A DNA stretch of 64,000 bases from Piscinibacter sp047600445 (GTDB taxonomy: Bacteria; Pseudomonadota; Gammaproteobacteria; Burkholderiales; Burkholderiaceae_C). The translations under genes were made by a program, and so were the position numbers. How positions within the stretch are numbered: position 1 is the first letter of the stretch; each line of letters opens with the position of its first letter. Location of the stretch: assembly GCF_047600445.1 (NCBI RefSeq), contig NZ_JASGKT010000001.1, positions 744,001 to 808,000 of the forward strand, read 5' to 3'. The notes below the pieces were generated by a model. It searched no databases. It worked only from the letters and a program-made list of their open reading frames with translations, and was not told the DNA's origin. Shown in pieces: positions 1 to 8,688 of this stretch.

Positions 1-975
1 CTCGAAGTTGTGGCGGATCCAGGTCGCCGTGCCGCTCGCGTCGACCAGCAGGCGCCCGGTGACGAGGGCGACCGACGAGCTCGCCGTCGTCAGCCCCGGC
101 ACGACCACCGCGGCCGCCCAGCCCTGCCCCGGCACGTAGCGGCGCGACCAGACCTTGCGCGTGTTGCCGTTCGGCGCGCCGTCGGACTGCTCCCAGAGGA
201 CCAGCGTGTTGCCGGCCGGATCGACCGCGGTCAGCGCGTTCGTGTCGCCGAAGATGTTGGTGCCGGCGACGTTGAAGTCGTTGCTGTCCTCGAGCAGTGC
301 CGCGGCACCCCAGGTCGGCGCCGGCGCCTGCGTGGCCACGAAGCTCGCCGTCACGCTGCGTGCCGCGGTCATCGAGACCGTGCAGGTGGCGGCCGAGCCG
401 CTGCAGGCGCCGCCCCAGGACTGGAAGGTCTGGCCCTGCGTCGGCGTGGCGGTCAGCACGACGGAGCTCGAACCGGCGAAGCCCGCGCTGCAGGCGCTGC
501 CGCAATCGATGCCGGCCGGCTGCGAGCGCACGCTGCCGTTGCCGCTCACCGCCACCGAGAGCGTGAAGCTGCCCGCGACCTGCGGAACGAAGGTGGCCGA
601 CACCGCGGTCGCCTGCGTGACGGACACCTCGCAGCGCGCCGCGCCGGCGGCCCCGGCGCAGGCGCCGCCCCAGGCCTGCAGCAGGTGCCCGGCCGCCGGC
701 GTCGCGGTCAGCGTCAGCACGGTGTCGGCGGCCAGGTCGGCGCGGCACGCCGTGCCGCAGTTGATGCCGCCGCTGGTGCTGGCGACGCTGCCGTTGCCGG
801 TGACGCTCACCGTCACCGGGTACATGACCGGCCCGGGTGGCGGTTCACCGCCGCCGCCGCCGCCACCTCCGCACCCGGCCACCAGCACCGCGGCGGCGCC
901 AACCAGCGCGAACCAGGCGCGGCGGCCGGCCGGCCGCCGCGTACTCGTCTTCAGCCCTGCTCGATTCAGTTTCAT
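1..975 (-). CDS. Lipoprotein with two InlB-B-like repeats, partial (C-terminus outside window)
   Basis: The reading frame runs from ATG at 975 to the window edge without a stop, giving 325 visible residues. The N-terminus has a basic region, a hydrophobic stretch and a lipobox LVAGC with Cys35, followed by eight glycines, so it is very likely an exported lipoprotein. Two repeats follow at roughly residues 50-128 and 132-208. Each has the pattern V-x-V-x-G-N-G-S-V, then a G-I-x-C-G-x-x-C motif, then T-A-T-P and W-G-G-A-C; this matches the divergent InlB B-repeat (Flg_new-like) family. Two Cys pairs per repeat suggest disulfides. After residue 215 a different region begins, with W-x-Q...R-Y-x-P-G-x-G-W, resembling blades of a secreted beta-propeller. 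Surface or periplasmic function is inferred; the ligand is unknown. It is divergent from the kinase gene at 1150. Confidence 0.8.
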   Translation of the reverse strand, partial: MKLNRAGLKTSTRRPAGRRAWFALVGAAAVLVAGCGGGGGGGGEPPPGPVMYPVTVSVTGNGSVASTSGGINCGTACRADLAADTVLTLTATPAAGHLLQAWGGACAGAAGAARCEVSVTQATAVSATFVPQVAGSFTLSVAVSGNGSVRSQPAGIDCGSACSAGFAGSSSVVLTATPTQGQTFQSWGGACSGSAATCTVSMTAARSVTASFVATQAPAPTWGAAALLEDSNDFNVAGTNIFGDTNALTAVDPAGNTLVLWEQSDGAPNGNTRKVWSRRYVPGQGWAAAVVVPGLTTASSSVALVTGRLLVDASGTATWIRHNFE

Positions 976-1083
976 GCGTTCAATGTGTTCGTGGGATGTC
1001 GCGCCCCAGGGGTGGGGTCGTCGATCGGCGGCGGATGCTAGGCTCGCGCCCTCGCCGCGTCGGCACGGCGCGGCCACGCCCGA

Positions 1084-1099
1084 TAACGGATCGGTAACG
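1084..1099 (+). promoter_or_regulatory. TAACG direct repeat with 11-bp period, possible winged-helix binding site
   Basis: TAACG occurs at 1084-1088 and again at 1095-1099, within the contexts CGATAACGG and CGGTAACGC. A period of 11 bp is the usual spacing of half-sites for OmpR/PhoB-type winged helices, and the next gene encodes a protein with that DNA-binding domain. Autoregulation is inference; two short repeats can arise by chance. Confidence 0.25.
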
Positions 1100-1149
1100 C
1101 CGGCGGTTCCACCCCGCAAGGGCGGCGCCGTTGGTCTAAAAGGCCTGCC

Positions 1150-3870
1150 GTGGCGCTGATGGACAACCCCCTCTCGATGGAACGACCCGCGTTCTGCTAT
1201 CGCTTCGGCACGGCCGAATTCGACGAATCCCGCTTCGAACTGCGTGTCGCCGGACTGCCGGCCGACGTGGAACGGCGCGCGCTCGAAGTGCTCGCCTACC
1301 TGCTCCAGCACGCCGGCGAGGTGGTGACCAAGGAGGAGCTGCTGCGCGAGGTCTGGGCCGGGCGCATCACGGTCGACAAGGTGCTGCCGAACGCGATCAA
1401 CAAGCTGCGGCGCGCGCTCGGCGAGGCCAATGCGAGCTGCATCTCGACCCAGGCGCGGGTCGGCTACCGGCTCGACGCGGCGGTGGCCCGCACCGCCGTC
1501 GGCCGCCAGTTCGTCAGCACGCTCGCGCTGGAGGCGGGGCAGGGTGTGCCGGGCCGGGCGAGCTTCGTGCTGCTGCGTCCGCTCGGCCGCACCGCCGGCA
1601 GCGAGGTCTGGCTCGGCGAGCACCAGAAGACGCGCGAGCAGCGCGTCTACAAGTTCGCGCTCGACGCCGACCGGCTGCGCGCGCTCAAGCGCGAGGTGAC
1701 GCTGCTGCGCCTGCTGCAGGAATGCCTGGACGACGCCAGCCACGTCGTCGAGGTGCTCGACTGGAACTTCGAGACCGCGCCGTTTTTCCTCGAGTGCCGC
1801 TACGGGGGCGCCACGCTGGCCGAGTGGGCCGAGGCACACCTGCCGGACCTGGACACGGGCGCGCGCATCGCCCTGTTCCTGCAGATCGCCGACGCCGTCG
1901 CGGCGGCGCATGCCGTCGGCGTGCTGCACAAGGACCTGAAGCCCGCGAACGTGCTCGTCAGCGGCGACGCCGGCGCGCCGCACGTGCGGCTGACCGACTT
2001 CGGCAGCGGCCGGCTGCTCGACCCGGACCGGCTCGCCCAGGCCGGCATCACGCGCCTGGGCATGACCGTCGAAGACCGGCCCGGCGGCGACGCGACCTCG
2101 GGCACGCCGCTGTACGTCGCGCCCGAGCTCTTCACCGGCCAGGCGCCGACCGTGAAGAGCGACGTCTACGCGCTCGGCGTCGTGCTCTACCAACTGCTCG
2201 CCGGGCGGGTCGGCCAGCCGATGGCGCCCGGCTGGGAGGCGCAGGTCGGCGACGAGCTGCTGCGCGAGGACCTGCGGCGCGCCACCGACGGCAACCCCGA
2301 GCGGCGGCTCGCGAGCGTGGCCGAACTCGCCGACCGCCTGCGCCGCCTCGACCAGCGGCGCGCCGACAGGCTCGAACAGCAGCGCGCGCAGGAGGCCCAG
2401 CGCCGCGAGCGCGAGCTGCTCGCGCGCAGCCGGGCGCGCAGGCCGCTCGTGCGGGCGCTGTTCGCGGTGCTCGTGCTCGGCATCGTGGCCGCGGTGTGGC
2501 TGCAGCAGCAGGCGGTGAAGGCGCGCAACCAGGCGGGCGTCGAACTCGAGCGCGCGACGGCGCTGGCGCGTTTCCTCGACGAGGACCTGATCGGGCGCTC
2601 GAACCCGCTGGTCTCGGCCAAGGGCCCGGACGCGACGCTGCGCGAGGTGCTGCTGTCGGCGCGCGAGCGCGCGTCCGACCGCTTCGGCGCGCAGTCGGAC
2701 ACCGAGGCGGCGATCCGCGGCAGCCTCGCCTCGCTGTTCGGTGCGATCGACCTGTTCCAGGACGCGGAAGCCGAGGCGCGGCGCGCGCTCGAACTGCTCG
2801 AACGCGACGGCGCCGGCGCGAGCCGCAGCGCGTTGCAGACCCGTGCGGTGCTGGTGCGCGTGCTCGGCCGCACCGGGCGCCTGCGCGAGGCCGAGCAGCA
2901 GTTGCAGGCGCTCGAGCGGCTCAGCGCGGCGTCCGACGATCCGCGCGCCCGGCCGCGTGTCGCGACGGCGCGCAGCACGCTGCTGATCGGGCAGGGCGAC
3001 TACGCCAAGGCCGTCGTCGAGCTGCGCGCGGCGATCGACGGCCTGGACGGCGCCGCGGCGGGCGAGGCCGCGCAGCGTGACGCGCTGCGCCTGGAACTGA
3101 TCAACGCGCTCGCGCTCGCCGGGCAGGACGCGCAGGCGGCCGAGGAAGGCCGGCGGCTGATCGAGGAGGCGCAGGGCCGTGGACGGGACAACGAGCTGCT
3201 GGTCGCGCTCGCGCGGCTCGCGCTGGTGCGCGCGCAGGGCGAGGACCACGCGGCCGCCGAACGCCTGCTGCTCGACGCGCGGCCGACCATCGCCGCGCGG
3301 CTCGGCGAGAACCACACGCGCCACCTGCAACTGCTCAACGAACTGCTCGGCGTCGCGTTCCGCCGCGGCGACTGGCCGCGCGCGATCGGCTGGGCGCAGA
3401 CGGTGCACGAGCGCGTGCGCGCCAAGTTCGGCGACGGCCATGCATCGACCCACGTGACGCTGCTGAACTGGGCGCGCACGCTGGCCGAGGCCGGCCGCGC
3501 CGCCGAGGCCGCCGACAAGGCGCGCCGCGCGCACGAGGCGCTGCGCCGGCTCGCCGGCGCGGGCTCGCCGCAGACGCAGGACGCCGCCTTCGTGCTCGCG
3601 CTGATCGAGCTGGAAATCGGCGAGACCGGGCGCGCGCAGGCGCTGATCGAGCAGCTCGACCCGGACGCGCTCGAGTCCGGCCGCGCCACCGGCACCTGGC
3701 CCGCCGCGATCGACGCGCTGCGCGGCATCGCGCTGCAGCGCCGCGGCGATGCGGCGGCGGCGCGGCCGCTGCTCGATGCGGCGCTCGTCGCGCTGAAGTC
3801 GGAAGAGGCGTTGGCGCAGCCGGGCCGCGTCTACGTCGTGGCCCGGCAGGCGCGCGAGCGCCTGCGCTGA
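1150..3870 (+). CDS. Winged-helix / Ser-Thr protein kinase / TPR fusion protein
   Basis: A 906-residue multidomain protein. Residues about 14-110 form an OmpR/PhoB-type winged helix (Trans_reg_C), with a recognition region around L-P-N-A-I-N-K-L-R-R. Residues about 135-410 are a Hanks-type kinase: a putative ATP-binding Lys in VYKFAL, catalytic loop HKDLKPAN near residue 260, TDFG with Asp283 and an activation segment ending in APELF. The glycine loop is degenerate (LGRTAGSEVW). Basic residues precede one transmembrane helix at about 434-455, and the rest is TPR-like alpha repeats, presumably periplasmic. GTG at 1150 is chosen because AAAGG lies 7 bases upstream; ATG at 1159 is an alternative. 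The layout resembles a CadC-type membrane-bound regulator with a kinase inserted between DNA-binding domain and membrane. Targets are unknown. Confidence 0.9.
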   Translation: MALMDNPLSMERPAFCYRFGTAEFDESRFELRVAGLPADVERRALEVLAYLLQHAGEVVTKEELLREVWAGRITVDKVLPNAINKLRRALGEANASCISTQARVGYRLDAAVARTAVGRQFVSTLALEAGQGVPGRASFVLLRPLGRTAGSEVWLGEHQKTREQRVYKFALDADRLRALKREVTLLRLLQECLDDASHVVEVLDWNFETAPFFLECRYGGATLAEWAEAHLPDLDTGARIALFLQIADAVAAAHAVGVLHKDLKPANVLVSGDAGAPHVRLTDFGSGRLLDPDRLAQAGITRLGMTVEDRPGGDATSGTPLYVAPELFTGQAPTVKSDVYALGVVLYQLLAGRVGQPMAPGWEAQVGDELLREDLRRATDGNPERRLASVAELADRLRRLDQRRADRLEQQRAQEAQRRERELLARSRARRPLVRALFAVLVLGIVAAVWLQQQAVKARNQAGVELERATALARFLDEDLIGRSNPLVSAKGPDATLREVLLSARERASDRFGAQSDTEAAIRGSLASLFGAIDLFQDAEAEARRALELLERDGAGASRSALQTRAVLVRVLGRTGRLREAEQQLQALERLSAASDDPRARPRVATARSTLLIGQGDYAKAVVELRAAIDGLDGAAAGEAAQRDALRLELINALALAGQDAQAAEEGRRLIEEAQGRGRDNELLVALARLALVRAQGEDHAAAERLLLDARPTIAARLGENHTRHLQLLNELLGVAFRRGDWPRAIGWAQTVHERVRAKFGDGHASTHVTLLNWARTLAEAGRAAEAADKARRAHEALRRLAGAGSPQTQDAAFVLALIELEIGETGRAQALIEQLDPDALESGRATGTWPAAIDALRGIALQRRGDAAAARPLLDAALVALKSEEALAQPGRVYVVARQARERLR

Positions 3871-3884
3871 GTCGGATTCAGTTC

Positions 3885-3913
3885 TTAGGACTGAGAGTCA
3901 TTCGCATTACAAT
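3885..3913 (+). promoter_or_regulatory. Promoter with Fur box between -35 and -10
   Basis: A good -10 (TACAAT, 3908-3913) lies 17 bp after a weak -35 (TTAGGA, 3885-3890). Between them, 3892-3906 reads TGAGAGTCATTCGCA, a 7-1-7 inverted repeat that matches the Fur consensus TGAGAATNATTCTCA at all but two positions. Fur bound here would block RNA polymerase when iron is sufficient, which fits the siderophore receptor that starts at 3997. Confidence 0.75.
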
Positions 3914-3996
3914 CGGCTGCCGCTCCCCGCGTTTGCAGCCCGCGGCCCCGCAGCGGTGGCCGCTGCGAAGAACTCACCTCGAATCCGGAGAACCCG

Positions 3997-6108
3997 ATGA
4001 AGTACCCGTTCACGATGACCGCCTGCGCCCTCGCGGCCTGCGTGGCGCTCGGCGACGATGCGCGCGCGCAGGACGCCGCCGCCGCCGCGAGCGCGAAGGA
4101 CAAGGAAACGACGCTCGATGCGGTCGTCGTCACCGGCAAGCGCGAGCGCCGCGTCTCCAAGGGCGCGACCAACCTGCCGCTGGAGATCAAGGACACGCCG
4201 CAGTCGATCAGCACGATCGAACGCGAAGCCATCACCGACTACGGCCTGAGCGGCAGCAACGACGCGCTGCGCCTGGGCACCGGCATCAACGTCGAGCAGT
4301 ACGAGACCAACCGCGCCGTCTACCAGGCGCGTGGTTTCGAGGTGCAGTTGACGCAGATCGACGGCCTGGGCATGACCAACGACTGGGGCACCGTCGTCGG
4401 CCAGCAGGACTCGTTCATCTTCGAGCGCATCGAGCTGATCCGCGGCGCCAACGGGCTGCTGACCGGCGTGGGCAACTCGTCGGGCACGATCAACTACGTG
4501 CGCAAGCGGCCGACCAACAAGGACGGCGGCGTGGTGCAACTCAGCGGCGGCTCCTACCACACCGGCCGCGTCGCGCTGGACTACAACAAGGTGTTCACCG
4601 CCGACGGTTCGTGGGCCGGCCGGCTGGTCGTCGCGCACGAAGACAAGGATTCGTATCTGCGCGCGCTGCACGACACGCGCAGCACGCTGTACGGCGTCGT
4701 CGACGGCCAGATCGGCGACAACGGCATGCTGACCCTGGGCTTCACCTACCAGGATTCGAAGCAGAAATCGCCGATGTGGGGCTCGCTGACGCTCAACCGC
4801 GTCGACGGCAGCCAGGCCGACTTCGACGTCTCCTCGTCGACCTCGCAGGACTGGGCGCGCTGGGACACGCGCTCGCAAAGCGTCTTCGCCGAGTACACGC
4901 ACACGCTGTCGGCCGACTGGGAGGCCAAGCTCACCTACACCCACCGCCGCGGTGACGAGGACACGAAGCTGCTGTACGCCTACGTGCCCACCGGCGCCCT
5001 GAACATGGACAACACCGGCCTCGTCGGCTGGGCCTACCGGAGCACCACCGAGCAGACCAACGACGTGCTGGACGCCAACCTCAGCGGCCAGTTCAAGGCC
5101 TTCGGGCGCACCCACCACCTGATCGCCGGCCTCAGCCATTCGCGGCAGGAGACCGAGCGCGACGTCTTCCCTCTCGCCGCGCCCATCCAGCCGCTGCCGG
5201 CCTTCCCGTACGCGGGCAATGTCTACGCCGAGCCGGGCTGGGGCCCGCGCACGCCCGACACCACGGGCGAGCAGCAACTCACGCGCCTGTATGCCGCCAT
5301 GCGCTTCGCGCTGACCGACAGCCTGAAGGCGATCGGCGGCCTGAACGCGATCCGGCTCGAGCGCGAGGGTGCGTCGCTGTACGGCAGCGTCGCGACGGCC
5401 AACAACTACCCCAAGACCGAGGAGCTCAGCCCCTACCTCGGCGTCACCTACGACATCACGCCCGACCTGCTGGGCTACGTGTCGTATTCAGACATCTTCC
5501 AGAACCAGGACCAGACCGATATCAACGGCGCCTACCTCGCGCCGATGAAGGGCGTCAACGTCGAGGCCGGCGTCAAGGCCGAGTGGCTGGACCGCAAGTT
5601 CCTCACCACCTTCGCGCTGTTCTCGTCGAAGCAGAAGGGCCTGGCGACCTACGGCGGCATCACCGCCGGCGGCACCTACTGGTACGAACCGAAGGACGTG
5701 AAGTCGCAGGGCTTCGAGATCGAGGCCACCGGCCGCATCACGCAGGACGCCAACCTGACGCTGGGTTTCACCAAGCTCGACCTCACCGGCCCGGACGGCA
5801 AGGACATCTACGAGTGGGTGCCGCGCCAGACCTTCAACCTCCGCTTCGACAGCCGCGTGCCGGGGCTGCCCGGCGTGCGCGCCGGCATCAACGCCCGCTG
5901 GCAGTCGGATGTCCACAAGATCGGCGGCGCGCGGCAGAAGGGCTACACCGTCGCCAATGCCTTCGCGGCCTGGGAGATGACCGATGCGGCCACGCTGCGC
6001 TTCAACGTCAACAACCTGACCAACAAGAAGTACGTCGGCACGGTGGAATACGGCGCGATCTACGGCGCGCCGCGCAACTTCATGGTCTCGCTCGACTACA
6101 AGCTGTGA
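3997..6108 (+). CDS. TonB-dependent siderophore receptor
   Basis: A 703-residue outer-membrane receptor of the FhuE/FpvA class (ferric hydroxamate or mixed-type siderophores). A signal peptide ends near ARAQ at residue 25, a TonB-box-like stretch T-L-D-A-V-V-V-T-G-K follows at about residue 44, and the plug domain covers about 55-170 (D-T-P-Q-S-I-S, L-I-R-G-A-N-G-L). The rest is a 22-strand barrel with the usual alternation and an end in SLDYKL, whose last residue is Leu rather than the more common Phe. The family moves ferric siderophores into the periplasm with energy from TonB-ExbBD. The Fur box just upstream supports iron control. No siderophore synthesis or ABC importer gene is adjacent, so a xenosiderophore is possible. 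The exact ligand cannot be read from the sequence. Confidence 0.93.
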   Translation: MKYPFTMTACALAACVALGDDARAQDAAAAASAKDKETTLDAVVVTGKRERRVSKGATNLPLEIKDTPQSISTIEREAITDYGLSGSNDALRLGTGINVEQYETNRAVYQARGFEVQLTQIDGLGMTNDWGTVVGQQDSFIFERIELIRGANGLLTGVGNSSGTINYVRKRPTNKDGGVVQLSGGSYHTGRVALDYNKVFTADGSWAGRLVVAHEDKDSYLRALHDTRSTLYGVVDGQIGDNGMLTLGFTYQDSKQKSPMWGSLTLNRVDGSQADFDVSSSTSQDWARWDTRSQSVFAEYTHTLSADWEAKLTYTHRRGDEDTKLLYAYVPTGALNMDNTGLVGWAYRSTTEQTNDVLDANLSGQFKAFGRTHHLIAGLSHSRQETERDVFPLAAPIQPLPAFPYAGNVYAEPGWGPRTPDTTGEQQLTRLYAAMRFALTDSLKAIGGLNAIRLEREGASLYGSVATANNYPKTEELSPYLGVTYDITPDLLGYVSYSDIFQNQDQTDINGAYLAPMKGVNVEAGVKAEWLDRKFLTTFALFSSKQKGLATYGGITAGGTYWYEPKDVKSQGFEIEATGRITQDANLTLGFTKLDLTGPDGKDIYEWVPRQTFNLRFDSRVPGLPGVRAGINARWQSDVHKIGGARQKGYTVANAFAAWEMTDAATLRFNVNNLTNKKYVGTVEYGAIYGAPRNFMVSLDYKL

Positions 6109-6131
6109 AGCTCCCAAAGTAGAGAGCCCCA

Positions 6132-6156
6132 CCGAGCCGCCCGGCGGCCGGCTCGG
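6132..6156. terminator. GC-rich hairpin after the siderophore receptor
   Basis: CCGAGCCG (6132-6139) pairs with CGGCTCGG (6149-6156) across a 9-base loop, 24 bases after the receptor stop codon. There is no T-run, so it may be a weak or Rho-assisted terminator, or only a stem that stabilises the 3' end. Confidence 0.35.
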
Positions 6157-6193
6157 GCAAGATGGCAAACCGCCTTCTGCCGAGCCGACCGCC

Positions 6194-7636
6194 ATGTGCA
6201 ATCCGCTGGACCGCGAAACCGCCCCCGCCGTCATCGACGCGCTCTTCGCCGGCCAGGCCGCGAAGGCGCTGGCGCTGCGCCGCAGCGGCGCCGACGAGCG
6301 CCGCGCCAGGCTGGGCCGGCTGCTCGATGCGCTGCTGGCACGCCGCGAGGCCTTCGCCGCCGCGTTCGCGAAAGACCTGGGCAAGCCCGCCGTCGAGGTC
6401 GACCTCACCGAGCTGCTGCCGGTGGTCGACGAGATCCGCCACGCGCAGAAGCACCTGAAGCGCTGGATGCGCCCGCAGCGCGCCGCGCCGACGCTGATGA
6501 CCTTCGGCACCCGCGCGCGCATCGTCTGCCAGCCGCGCGGGCGCTGCCTGATCATCGGGCCCTGGAACTACCCGGTGTCGACGCTGCTCGGCCCGCTGGT
6601 CTCGGCGCTGGCGGCGGGCAACACGGCGATCCTCAAGCCCTCGGAGTTCACGCCGCGCGTCAACGCGGTGATCGGCGAGCTGGTCGCCGAGGTGTTCGAG
6701 CCGGCCGAGGTGGCGATGGTCGAGGGCGCCGTCGAAACGTCCACGCACCTGCTCGCGCTGCCCTTCGACCACGTCTTCTTCACCGGCTCGCCGGCGGTCG
6801 GCAAGGTGGTGATGGCCGCCGCCGCGAAGCACCTCGCCTCGGTGACGCTGGAGCTGGGCGGCAAGTCGCCGGTGGTCGTCGACGCCAGCGCCGACCTGCG
6901 CCACGCCGCCGAGCACCTGATGTGGGGCAAGCTGGTCAACGCCGGGCAGACCTGCGTGGCGCCCGACCACGTCTACGTGCACCGCTCGGTGATGGAACCC
7001 TTCGTCGCGCTGTGCCGCGAGGTGCTGGCCGAGCGCTTCGGCGCCGATGCCGCCGCGGTGGCCGCGAGCCCCAGCCTGGGCCGCATGATCCACGAGCGCC
7101 ATGCGCAGCGCGTGGCCGGGCTGGTCGACGACGCGGTGGCGCGCGGCGCGCGCGTGCTGGCCGGCGGCACGCACGATGCGGCGCGGCGCTACGTGGCGCC
7201 GACGCTGCTGGCCGACGTCAGCGACGCGGCGCGCATCGCGCAGGAGGAGATCTTCGGCCCGGTGCTGCCGGTCGCGCCCTTCGATTCGCTCGACGAGGTG
7301 ATCGCGCGCATCAACGCCGCGCCCAAGCCGCTGGCGCTGTACCTGTGGAGCCGCGACGGCGCGGCGGCCGACAGGCTGCGCGCCGACACCAGCTCGGGCA
7401 GCCTGTGCGTCAACCTGTGCCTGCAGCAGTTCGCGCACGGCAACCTGCCGTTCGGCGGTGTCAACAACTCCGGGCTGGGCAACGCGCACGGCGTGTTCGG
7501 CTTCACGGCCTTCTCGCACGAGCGCGCGGTGCTCTCCGGCGGGCCGCTGTCGGCGCTGAAGATGCTGTTCCCGCCCTACACGGCGGGCAAGGCCAGGCTC
7601 AGCCGCATGCTGCTCGACCTGCTGCGGCGCGTCTGA
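6194..7636 (+). CDS. Aldehyde dehydrogenase, ALDH3 / coniferyl-aldehyde dehydrogenase type
   Basis: A 480-residue NAD(P)-dependent aldehyde dehydrogenase. The fold-defining motifs are visible: G-P-W-N-Y-P in the cofactor domain, F-F-T-G-S-P-A-V-G-K, the general-base Glu in L-E-L-G-G-K-S-P, and the nucleophile Cys in N-A-G-Q-T-C-V-A-P-D. The short form with G-P-W-N-Y-P and a hydrophobic C-terminal tail is typical of class 3 (fatty or aromatic aldehyde) enzymes, and annotated relatives are often called coniferyl aldehyde dehydrogenase. The reaction is oxidation of an aldehyde to the acid. It stands alone between the receptor and the convergent fds operon, with only four bases to the stop of fdsD, so no pathway is shown by context. 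Substrate remains open. Confidence 0.88.
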   Translation: MCNPLDRETAPAVIDALFAGQAAKALALRRSGADERRARLGRLLDALLARREAFAAAFAKDLGKPAVEVDLTELLPVVDEIRHAQKHLKRWMRPQRAAPTLMTFGTRARIVCQPRGRCLIIGPWNYPVSTLLGPLVSALAAGNTAILKPSEFTPRVNAVIGELVAEVFEPAEVAMVEGAVETSTHLLALPFDHVFFTGSPAVGKVVMAAAAKHLASVTLELGGKSPVVVDASADLRHAAEHLMWGKLVNAGQTCVAPDHVYVHRSVMEPFVALCREVLAERFGADAAAVAASPSLGRMIHERHAQRVAGLVDDAVARGARVLAGGTHDAARRYVAPTLLADVSDAARIAQEEIFGPVLPVAPFDSLDEVIARINAAPKPLALYLWSRDGAAADRLRADTSSGSLCVNLCLQQFAHGNLPFGGVNNSGLGNAHGVFGFTAFSHERAVLSGGPLSALKMLFPPYTAGKARLSRMLLDLLRRV

Positions 7637-7640
7637 CTTC

Positions 7641-7865
7641 TTAAACGAGCGGCGCCGGCGCCTCGCGGATCGCCTGCAGCACCAGCGGCGAGAGCCCCGC
7701 GCCCTGGCGCTGCGCGACGTGCTCCATCAGCGCGCGGCGCATGCGCGGCTCCCAGTAGCGGCGGATGTGCGTGGCGATGCTCGCGCGCGCCTCGGCGGCG
7801 TCGGGCATCGCGGCGAAGAACTCGCCGATGCGGTTGGCCATGTGAACGAGGTTGTCAGGGTCCAT
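7641..7865 (-). CDS. fdsD: NAD-dependent formate dehydrogenase delta subunit
   Basis: A 74-residue protein whose start M-D-P-D-N-L-V-H-M-A-N-R-I-G-E-F-F matches the FdsD family. In Cupriavidus and Rhodobacter the delta subunit is a small accessory part of the soluble molybdenum formate dehydrogenase and helps in maturation or stability. It is the last gene of the operon and overlaps the end of fdhD by 11 bases, so translation is probably coupled. Length and position are as in other fds operons. Confidence 0.92.
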   Translation of the reverse strand: MDPDNLVHMANRIGEFFAAMPDAAEARASIATHIRRYWEPRMRRALMEHVAQRQGAGLSPLVLQAIREAPAPLV

Positions 7866-8688
7866 CGGAAGCCAGGCCGAAGCGTTCGGGGAAGGTGTAG
7901 GCCACGCCGTCGCCGCCGCGCACGAAGCCGGCCAGCGCGAGGTTCAGTTCGGCGGCCGCGCGCACCGCCAGCGCCGTCGGCGCCGAGACGGCCGCCAGCG
8001 CGCCGATGCCGGCCGCCACCGCCTTCTGCACCATCTCGAAGCTGGCGCGGCTGGTGATGACGGCGAAGCCGGCGGCGCTGTCGGCGCCGCCGCGCAGCAG
8101 CGCGCCGATCAGCTTGTCGAGCGCGTTGTGGCGGCCGATGTCCTCGCGCAGCAGTTGCACGCGGCCGTCTAGGCCGCACCACGCGGCGGCGTGCGTCGCG
8201 CCGGTGAGCTGCTGCAGCGCCTGGTGCTGCCACAGCTCGCGCTGCGCGCGCCCGAGCGCGGCTGTCGGCACGCTGACCGCGGGGGCCGGCGCCAGCGCGC
8301 GGCGCACCTGCGCCAGGCTGTCGGTGCCGCACAGGCCGCAGCCGGTGCGGCCGGCGAGCGTGCGGCGGCGCTCCTTCAGCCGCCACTCGCAGGCCGACGA
8401 GACCTCCAGGCGCAGTTCGATGCCCTCGGCCACCGTTTGCGCCTCGACGCCGAACAGCTCGCGCGGCGCGTCGATCAGGCCCTCGGTGAATGCGAAGCCG
8501 AGCGCGAAGTCTTCCAGCTCGACGGGGCTGGCGAGCATCACCGCGTGCGAGATGCCGTTGAACACCAGCGCCACCGGCACTTCCTCGGCCAGCAGGTCGG
8601 CGCGTGCCGAGTCGCGCGCGCCGCGCCATTCGGCGACATGCGCCGGCCGCGTGCCGGGCGGCGCGAGCGAGGTGTCGAGCGGCTTCAC
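7855..8688 (-). CDS. fdhD: Formate dehydrogenase accessory sulfurtransferase FdhD
   Basis: A 277-residue protein (called fdsC in fds operons). The family passes sulfur from IscS to the molybdenum cofactor before insertion into formate dehydrogenase, so it is needed for activity. The C-x-x-C pair that carries sulfur is visible as C-G-L-C at residues 117-120, and the conserved E-D-I-G-R-H-N-A-L-D-K segment binds the cofactor. I place the start at GTG 8688, which overlaps the fdsA stop as GTGA. The open frame continues upstream through fdsA in another reading frame, so a naive longest-frame call would give a false 1182-residue protein. Order fdsA-fdhD-fdsD is the standard one. Confidence 0.93.
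   Translation of the reverse strand: MKPLDTSLAPPGTRPAHVAEWRGARDSARADLLAEEVPVALVFNGISHAVMLASPVELEDFALGFAFTEGLIDAPRELFGVEAQTVAEGIELRLEVSSACEWRLKERRRTLAGRTGCGLCGTDSLAQVRRALAPAPAVSVPTAALGRAQRELWQHQALQQLTGATHAAAWCGLDGRVQLLREDIGRHNALDKLIGALLRGGADSAAGFAVITSRASFEMVQKAVAAGIGALAAVSAPTALAVRAAAELNLALAGFVRGGDGVAYTFPERFGLASDGP

Noticed and set aside
6194..7636. Linking the aldehyde dehydrogenase to the phenylpropanoid operon as vanillin or coniferyl aldehyde dehydrogenase
   Set aside because: It is 27 kb away beside unrelated genes, lacks the palindromic operator of that operon, and class 3 enzymes have wide substrate ranges.
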